A stretch of DNA of 64,000 nt, from NCBI RefSeq assembly GCF_020283565.1, contig NC_060059.1, positions 14,763,501-14,827,500 on the forward strand, read 5' to 3'. The position numbers were made by a program, and so were the translations under genes. Positions 58,483-64,000 of the stretch are shown here, one piece after another. The notes under the pieces were generated by a model. It did not search any database, was not told the origin of the DNA, and was given only the letters and a program-made list of their open reading frames with translations. This DNA comes from Trifolium pratense (Eukaryota; Streptophyta; Magnoliopsida; Fabales; Fabaceae). Numbering within the stretch: position 1 is the first letter of the stretch; every line of letters starts with the position of its first letter.

Positions 58483-61400
58483 TTTTTTTTGGTAAGAAAG
58501 CTAAAGAGTACAAGGGAAAAGAAAAAAAAAAGACAAAAAAGAAAGACTAGTCTCTTTGGAATAAAATTCCTAAAGCATCGTTTTTGAGCAGATCTTGAAC
58601 GCCTTCTGGAGGACAGTCATAGTTAGTGAAATCAGCATCCGAGGAGGCTCCTAATTTTGCGAAGAAGTCTGCGCATTGATTACCTTCTCTAAGAGTGTGA
58701 CAGAGGGAAACATTACTTTGGGAAATCAAATCCTTTATGTCCTGGATTAAAACTGCATGCATATGAAACTTAACTTGGGGACCTTTTATGAGGTTAATAC
58801 AGTGTAAAGAATCTGAATAGCAGACAAGTTCGTCAATGCCCATGTTTATGGCCAACAAGAGGCCCTTGTAGATAGCATAAAGTTCAGCATACAAGATATC
58901 AGAAGACCCTTGAATGTAACCAGAAAACCCAGCCAAATAATGACCAAAAGTGTTTCTAATGATTCCACCAAAACCTGATCGGGTTGGGGAACCGAGACAA
59001 CTTCCGTCAACATTAAGAATGGTACAAGAAAAATTGTTGTTGTTCCACTTGATAAATCTATCAACTGAACCACCATTAGAAGTGATAGTGAAGCAATTCT
59101 TGAAAGTTTCAACCATAGACCTGATGTTAAAGGAGAGTCGGCTCAAGGACCAAGTTTCGTTATTGAGGCTCATCAAATTGCGGTGTCTCCAAGACCACCA
59201 GACACCTGCTGAGAAAATGAGAGAATGGGTCCCGACGGTGCCCATCTTGATCCAATCATAAACGTCCATGTTAGAGAAGAAATCTGGGTTGGTAAACCCA
59301 ATATAGTGCCAAAGGCTACGAGAGAACTCACAGTCTCGGATGCAATGAAGGAAAGTTTCATCTTGGAGGCCACATCGAACACAAGAAGCAGAGGGGTTCA
59401 TCTTGCGGTGGTTAAGCAAGGAGAGAGTGGGCACAGAGTTGTGGCAAGCTAACCAAAAGAAAAATTTGATCTTTTCAGGAAGATGGAGCTTCCAGATCCA
59501 AGTCCAGGAATGCGAGGGGTTAGAGGTTATTCCTGGGTCTTGTAGTGAGAGAAGCCAGTCATAACCGCTTTTGGTAGTGTAAGAGCCATTTTTGTTGTTG
59601 GTCCAAATGAAGGTGTCTTCAATGGAAGCATTGAACTTCATGTGACTGTTATTGATGGTGTCAAAAATCATTGGGGGGAGTTGAGTATAGAGGATTTGGG
59701 TGTGGGGGTTGCCTGAGGAAAGCACGTCCCTAACCGAGAGTTGAAGGTCATGAATATCAATATAAGGAACAATAGTCCCAAGACGGCCGAATTTGGTCCA
59801 GTGGCTGAACCAAAAAGAGGAGGATCCTGAACCAGCACGCCAGGTGTAACCATCTTTTAGGATGTTTTTAGCCTGAATTATAGAAGACCAAGTTGGAGAA
59901 CCGCTAGAAGAGTTGCTGGCGAGAAAAATAGAAGGCCCATCAACATAATTACTGGAGAGAATATCAACCCAAAGCTTTTTTGAATGATGAACCATGTCCC
60001 ACACCAATTTCCCCAAAAGAGAGATATTAGCTTCCCTTGCTGGTCGAATACCCAAACCACCATATTGCTTAGGACGAGCAACTTTATTCCACCCCACCAA
60101 GTGAATTCCTTTATTGTTGGAGTCTCTCCATATGAAAGTACGAGTAGTTTGGTCTATGCTATCACAAATGCTTTGAGGAAGCCAAGCAATTTGCATGTAG
60201 TAGGTGGGAATAGAGGTAAGGACAGAAGATGCTAGTGCCAAACGACCCGGTTTGTTAAGCAGTCTGTTCTTCCAAGAAGCAAGCCGAGATTGCATTTTAT
60301 CAATAATAAAGTGAAAATCACTTCTCTTGGCTCTCCCTTTGAGAATAGGAAAGCCTAGGTATTTGTCAAGGGAACTAGTGCTCCTGATGCCAGATATGGA
60401 GGTAAGTTTGTTGATCTTGGCCTGAGGGATACCTCCAGAGTAAAAAGCTCGAGACTTCGACAGATTAATCTTAAGACCTGAAGCTTGGCTAAAGCGGGCA
60501 AAAAGGTCATTTATGAACCGAAGCTGAGAGTTTTTAGCCTTAGTGAAGAGGAGGACATCATCCGCAAAAAAGAGGTGAGACAAACGAGGCCCGTTATCAG
60601 ATATGTTGATAGGGGTCCAGGCACCATGTTGGACCGCATCATTGATGGCGATTGATAACTTCTCCATGCAAAGAATGAACAAATAGGGAGATAGAGGATC
60701 TCCTTGGCGGAGGCCATGCGAGGGCTTGAAAGAAGGCATTTTGTTCCCATTCCAAAGAAGAGAGAGATTAGAGGAGGTGACACAATGCAGTATAAGACGG
60801 ATAATATCGTCGGGGAAGCCAAAATCGTGGAGGCAGGTTTTAAGAAAATCCCAGTTAACATTATCAAAAGCTTTCTCAAGATCGAGCTTAAAAGCAACAA
60901 AGCCTTTCTTCTTTTTTGACCTTCTCATAAAATGGATAATTTCCTGTAGGACGATGGCATTATCAGAAGTACCTCTACCTGGAAGGAAACTACTTTGACA
61001 GGGACCAATAATGGAGTCCAGGATTGGCCTTAGGCGAAGAACCAAGACTTTCGTGATGATTTTGTAGACAATGTTGCACAAGCTAATAGGTCTAAAGTCT
61101 TTGAAGCTTGTTGGCGGATCAACTTTGGGAATGAGAGTTATCAAGGTTTCAGAAATGGCAGGGTCGAAATAGCCTGTGTGGAAGGCTGTTTTGACCATGT
61201 TGAAAATATCATCCCCCACAATGTGCCAATATTGTTTGAAGAAGATACATTGAAAGCCATCTGGACCAGGGGCCTTGTAAGGCTTCATGGAGTTTAGAGC
61301 TGCATACACTTCCTCTTTAGTAACAGGTCTAAGAAGAGATTGTCTTCCTTCTTCATCAACAGTCGGGTGAAAGCCATTGAAGAAAGGAATGGCTTGGTTG

Positions 61401-61867
61401 AACTGATTGCTACTGAAGAAATTCTTGTAATAATGGTGCGCCTCGCTTTGAAGGACGGAACTATCAGTAGTCCACGTCCCATTTGGTAGTTGGAGTCTAT
61501 GGACACGGTTACGCTTCCTTCTTATGATAGTTTGAGTGTGGAAAAAAGCGCTGTTTTTATCTCCAAATTTGACCCATTTTTCTCTAGACTTTTGGTACCA
61601 ATGCATCTCCTCTTGGAAGAGGATGTGGTTGTACTCACGTTGAAGGTCACGCTCAAGAAGGACATGATGGAGGGAGTCAACTCTCTCTAGATAAAGTTGA
61701 ACTCCTTTCAGTCTATTCTCAATGTGTTTTTTCCTCTTGAAGATATTTCCAAAGACCTCGTGGTTGAAAGTGATAGAGTCCTGACGGACATTATTAAGAG
61801 CAGTGATAGTGTTATTATTGGAAGACCTCCATGCGCTCTCTACCAGAGCAGAGTAATCATTGTGATC
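58483..61867 (-). mobile_element. 5'-truncated LINE retrotransposon with 17-bp TSD
   Basis: GGTCATTATCCAACTAT occurs at 58466-58482 and 61868-61884, exactly bracketing the element. On the minus strand the element ends with a short A run (T run at 58482-58490 on the plus strand), as expected of target-primed insertion. Only the 3' 3.4 kb is present: ORF1 and the endonuclease part of ORF2 are missing. The target was the right edge of the repeat array, whose sequence resumes as GTAAACACATG after the second duplication. Confidence 0.93.
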
Positions 61868-61906
61868 GGTCATTATCCAACTATGTAAACACATGAAATT
61901 ATGCAT
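58547..61906 (-). CDS. LINE reverse transcriptase/RNase H, N-terminally truncated
   Basis: An uninterrupted frame of 1,119 codons. The first 14 or so codons, including the apparent start Met, come from flanking DNA and the TSD; element sequence begins near DHNDYSALVESAW. Order: linker; reverse transcriptase around 195-460 (KAPGPDGFQCIFFKQYW, FRPISLCNIVYKIITKVL, SSFLPGRGTSDN, GLRQGDPLSPYLFILCME, FFADDVLLF near 449); the RNase-H-distal region; zf-RVT zinc-binding domain around 790-850 (WKLHLPEKIKFFFWLACH, CVRCGLQDETFLHCIRDC); RNase H from about 965 (NVDGSCLGSPTRSGFGG, AELYAIYKGL, CYSDSLHC, HTLREGNQCADFFAKLG). All catalytic acidic residues appear present. Without endonuclease it cannot transpose by the normal route. 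The lack of stops suggests recent insertion. Confidence 0.92.
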   Translation of the reverse strand: MHNFMCLHSWIMTDHNDYSALVESAWRSSNNNTITALNNVRQDSITFNHEVFGNIFKRKKHIENRLKGVQLYLERVDSLHHVLLERDLQREYNHILFQEEMHWYQKSREKWVKFGDKNSAFFHTQTIIRRKRNRVHRLQLPNGTWTTDSSVLQSEAHHYYKNFFSSNQFNQAIPFFNGFHPTVDEEGRQSLLRPVTKEEVYAALNSMKPYKAPGPDGFQCIFFKQYWHIVGDDIFNMVKTAFHTGYFDPAISETLITLIPKVDPPTSFKDFRPISLCNIVYKIITKVLVLRLRPILDSIIGPCQSSFLPGRGTSDNAIVLQEIIHFMRRSKKKKGFVAFKLDLEKAFDNVNWDFLKTCLHDFGFPDDIIRLILHCVTSSNLSLLWNGNKMPSFKPSHGLRQGDPLSPYLFILCMEKLSIAINDAVQHGAWTPINISDNGPRLSHLFFADDVLLFTKAKNSQLRFINDLFARFSQASGLKINLSKSRAFYSGGIPQAKINKLTSISGIRSTSSLDKYLGFPILKGRAKRSDFHFIIDKMQSRLASWKNRLLNKPGRLALASSVLTSIPTYYMQIAWLPQSICDSIDQTTRTFIWRDSNNKGIHLVGWNKVARPKQYGGLGIRPAREANISLLGKLVWDMVHHSKKLWVDILSSNYVDGPSIFLASNSSSGSPTWSSIIQAKNILKDGYTWRAGSGSSSFWFSHWTKFGRLGTIVPYIDIHDLQLSVRDVLSSGNPHTQILYTQLPPMIFDTINNSHMKFNASIEDTFIWTNNKNGSYTTKSGYDWLLSLQDPGITSNPSHSWTWIWKLHLPEKIKFFFWLACHNSVPTLSLLNHRKMNPSASCVRCGLQDETFLHCIRDCEFSRSLWHYIGFTNPDFFSNMDVYDWIKMGTVGTHSLIFSAGVWWSWRHRNLMSLNNETWSLSRLSFNIRSMVETFKNCFTITSNGGSVDRFIKWNNNNFSCTILNVDGSCLGSPTRSGFGGIIRNTFGHYLAGFSGYIQGSSDILYAELYAIYKGLLLAINMGIDELVCYSDSLHCINLIKGPQVKFHMHAVLIQDIKDLISQSNVSLCHTLREGNQCADFFAKLGASSDADFTNYDCPPEGVQDLLKNDALGILFQRD

Positions 61907-61929
61907 TTCAAATTTTCATGTTTTTAATG

Positions 61930-62090
61930 TCATTCTATTAAGGGTCGGTGAAACATGAATATGCGTTATGAATATGTTTAAAAGAACCTTCATCATCTCA
62001 ACTTTTAGTGTTTATATGATAATTTCCATTAAGGGTCATTATAACATGAATTTCACGTTATAAATATGTTTCAGAGCATTGCAGATTAAA
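61930..62090. repeat. Two copies of a 50-bp motif right of the LINE
   Basis: ATTAAGGGTCGGTGAAACATG...TTATGAATATGTTT at about 61938 and ATTAAGGGTCATTATAACATG...TTATAAATATGTTT at about 62029 are diverged direct copies. The LINE target (TCAAGGGTCATTATCC) is a third relative, so the LINE sits within this repeat. Confidence 0.65.
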
Positions 62091-62235
62091 GTCAATTCAA
62101 AACAACAAATATTTGTCAATAAAAGACAAACATTCAAGATCATCCTATTTTGCATCAAATGTCATCCTATTAATATTCTAAGAACACAACAACATAGTAC
62201 TAGGATTTCACACAAAAGTACCACAAATAACAACA

Positions 62236-62604
62236 ATGTCTTCCTCTCCACCACCTCTAGTGAATAATCCTCCTTCCACCACAATCTCTCAAGAACAACA
62301 GACACAATCCTCATCACCACATCCCTCATCCTCATCCTTATCATCCCCCACCACAATCTCTCAAGAACAACAGACAGGAGCACCTTCCTCCTCCACCACA
62401 ACAAACATCACCACACTAACCTCTCAAGAACAGCAACAAGATCTTCAACAATCCTCACAACCAAGAACATCTACAAAAGAAATACATTCATCTCCACAAC
62501 ATACACAAACTGGTTTATCTTCCACCACCCTTATTCCACGACAAACATCTCATTCTCCTTCAAGTGAACAAATCGTCAGGATAGAGAACCCCCAACATCA
62601 ATAA
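62236..62604 (+). CDS. Putative Ser/Thr/Gln/Pro-rich small protein (doubtful)
   Basis: An ATG-started frame of 122 codons, over half Ser, Thr, Gln and Pro. Repeats of TISQEQQT (three to four) and stretches such as SSSPHPSSSSLSSP. No signal peptide, membrane segment or known domain. Upstream A+T-rich DNA has no clear promoter. Its end overlaps, antisense, the last exon of the WAT1-like pseudogene. It could be a young gene or merely a low-complexity frame; I cannot decide. Confidence 0.25.
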   Translation: MSSSPPPLVNNPPSTTISQEQQTQSSSPHPSSSSLSSPTTISQEQQTGAPSSSTTTNITTLTSQEQQQDLQQSSQPRTSTKEIHSSPQHTQTGLSSTTLIPRQTSHSPSSEQIVRIENPQHQ

Positions 62605-64000
62605 ATTTCATATTTTCTCTCCAATATTTTTGCTTGGCTTGGTTTAGCAGTTATGTTTATAGTTTCTCTCCTAACACACACACACACACAAAAAAACTCA
62701 ATAAGTTAAGTTACATTTTTTTGACAAAATAAGTTGAAGTTACATAAAGTGTGTTAAATCTAAATACGTGACTGATAATATAATTTAAAAAAAACAATTT
62801 ATTTGTAATTTTGACTTTTTTTTTCTTGATATATAAAGATTATGAATTTCCAAATGTGCATTTATAGTAAACAAAGTGTTAAAGGATTAGTTGAAACTTA
62901 CCCAGTAACACAAGCCAAAATAAACGTCATGCCAGGAAGAGTATTGCATAATGCTGATGCTAGGGTTGTCGTGGAGTACTTCATCCCTAAGAAGTATAGA
63001 TCTTGGTCCATAATAGGTCTGTTCATTAACAAAATAAATATTAAAGTTAGCAAAAATATGTTGCATTATTTAATAAGACATTATGTTTAGTTAAATGACC
63101 ATATGTAATAAATTAAACTTACCCTAGCACACTGAGCGCCAATATCTTCATGAATACTGACCATGTCATTTGTGACCAACGATCCCTGTTAAATACAAAA
63201 AAGTAAAATAATGCATTAGATTTCAATTTTTTTTTACCCAAAATAAAGATTTCTGCTACAAAAAATAATACTAATAAACCAGTTTTTAGAGACTTGGGGC
63301 TTGTTTGATTTAGTTTTGGTTTTAAGTTTTTAAACACTATTTTGCAATTCAATTTTTAAAAACTATTTAAAAAAATGGTGATACCAACATGAAGACTCAT
63401 ATGGCTCTGTCTCAATTCATTCCTAACATGAAGACTCATAATTTTCTTAGAACCACCTCTGAATTGTTGTTCAATGAAAACAACAGGTACACTTGATTTA
63501 ATCCCCATTTGAAGCAACTCACTTTCAATGTTAGAAGCGAATTAAGAGGACTCTTGATAAATGTACTTTTATACTGTGCTAAATATGTGGTAACACAAGT
63601 TGGTTAAGTTCAATCTAATAAATTCAATTTATCCAAAACAATATATCTTCAAGAATAAGATTCATTCTTAGCATATTATAATTTTCTTCTTATCATAACA
63701 GTGTGATATTAACAGTATGTTTAATCCACTAGTAGTCTTCTAAGATCACATATTTTGTAATCTCTCTATCACACAAATCATATATAGAACAACTTTTTAT
63801 AAGATAAATGTGTTAGGATTTTGGACTTGTTTGCTTCAATTTCAGTTGGAAAGGGATCAGTTTTCACATTAATATATCTTCAAGAATAAGATTCATTCTT
63901 AGCATATTAAAGAGTGAAAATAATATTATACCTTTCAAGATAAACCGCAAATGGTGCAATGACCAGACATGCAGGGATGTTGCGATATGCAACAAACACA
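62598..64000 (-). pseudogene. WAT1-related (EamA/DMT) transporter gene, 3' half missing
   Basis: WAT1 proteins are plant drug/metabolite transporters with ten membrane helices in two EamA repeats. Minus-strand exons: 64000-63932 (continues beyond the window; VFVAYRNIPACLVIAPFAVY then LER), 63185-63123 (DRWSQMTWSVFMKILALSVL), 63018-62902 (PIMDQDLYFLGMKYSTTTLA, SALCNTLPGMTFILACVTG) and 62670-62598 (RETINITAKPSQAKI then LERKYEIY and stop). All GT-AG and in phase. The match to the family (EPVIDQNLYFLGMKY, LPAITF, SQAK-type stretch) ends right after SQAKI; the expected continuation GT-x-x-TVAGA and the second EamA repeat are absent. A complete copy would need about 200 more residues. It may encode a short protein but is probably non-functional. 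Confidence 0.8.
63640..63909. repeat. 39-bp direct repeat in the WAT1-like intron
   Basis: AATATATCTTCAAGAATAAG with ATTCATTCTTAGCATATTA is found at 63640-63678 and at 63871-63909 without a difference. The second copy ends 22 bp before the exon boundary at 63932. Origin unclear; a small tandem duplication or flanks of a lost insertion. Confidence 0.8.

Noticed and set aside
58950..61888. Several plus-strand frames opposite the LINE
   Set aside because: Antisense shadows of the long reverse transcriptase frame.

Overview
The window is nuclear DNA of a flowering plant, most likely a temperate legume of the Medicago/Trifolium type. The evidence is AT-rich intergenic DNA, genes with many short GT-AG introns, dense MITEs, Ty1/copia and LINE remnants, and a glycoside-hydrolase-1 gene that resembles the hydroxyisourate hydrolase known from soybean nodules. 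Species was not tested by any search. Gene models were built by hand from splice sites and reading-frame continuity; all starts are ATG. LAYOUT. 1-16.8 kb has no gene I can support. It holds a large fold-back Mutator-like element (1731-3810) with a core of palindromic repeats, a related repeat block outside it, SINE-like pieces, several MITEs with exact 9-bp target duplications, a short 5'-truncated LINE (6909-7294) and a non-autonomous hAT element (11711-12511). 16.8-23.2 kb (minus) is a complete PP1 (TOPP) phosphatase catalytic-subunit gene: four exons, 326 aa, last exon only 24 nt, a 4.3-kb first intron carrying a small LTR-type element. 24.2-25.6 kb holds a duplicated promoter-like block and a broken small gene. 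27.2-31.1 kb (plus) is an ASCH-domain protein gene (eight exons, 365 aa). 32.9-37.3 kb (minus) is EMC3, a subunit of the ER membrane protein complex (eight exons, 247 aa). 38.5-39.8 kb is a pseudogene that I recognise as an ALKBH9/10-type RNA demethylase lacking its catalytic core, with its first exon duplicated in a 403-bp tandem repeat. 39.9-43.5 kb is a scrambled copia remnant (LTR, primer site, gag, protease, RNase H) that also contains a PPR fragment in antisense and a solo LTR with exact TSD. 43.9-44.6 kb is a hAT element nested in a MITE end. 45.3-51.5 kb (plus) is the 15-exon GH1 gene (542 aa). 52.1-52.5 kb is a GH19 chitinase-like pseudogene ending in a perfect 38-bp inverted repeat. 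53-58.5 kb holds a PIF/Harbinger-like element, minisatellites, one tRNA-Ala(AGC) gene, an inverted copy of its T arm and a diverged repeat array. 58.5-61.9 kb is a 5'-truncated LINE on the minus strand flanked by a 17-bp TSD, with an uninterrupted reverse transcriptase/RNase H frame of about 1,100 codons. 62.6-64.0 kb is the 5' half of a WAT1-related (EamA) transporter gene on the minus strand whose 3' half is gone; its start lies beyond the window. The intact genes (PP1, ASCH, EMC3, GH1) are unrelated housekeeping or metabolic loci, not a cluster. I found no new multi-gene system. The most unusual things are the fold-back element with its palindromic core, the eroded ALKBH9-like gene, the hairpin at the chitinase-like pseudogene and the tRNA inverted pair.
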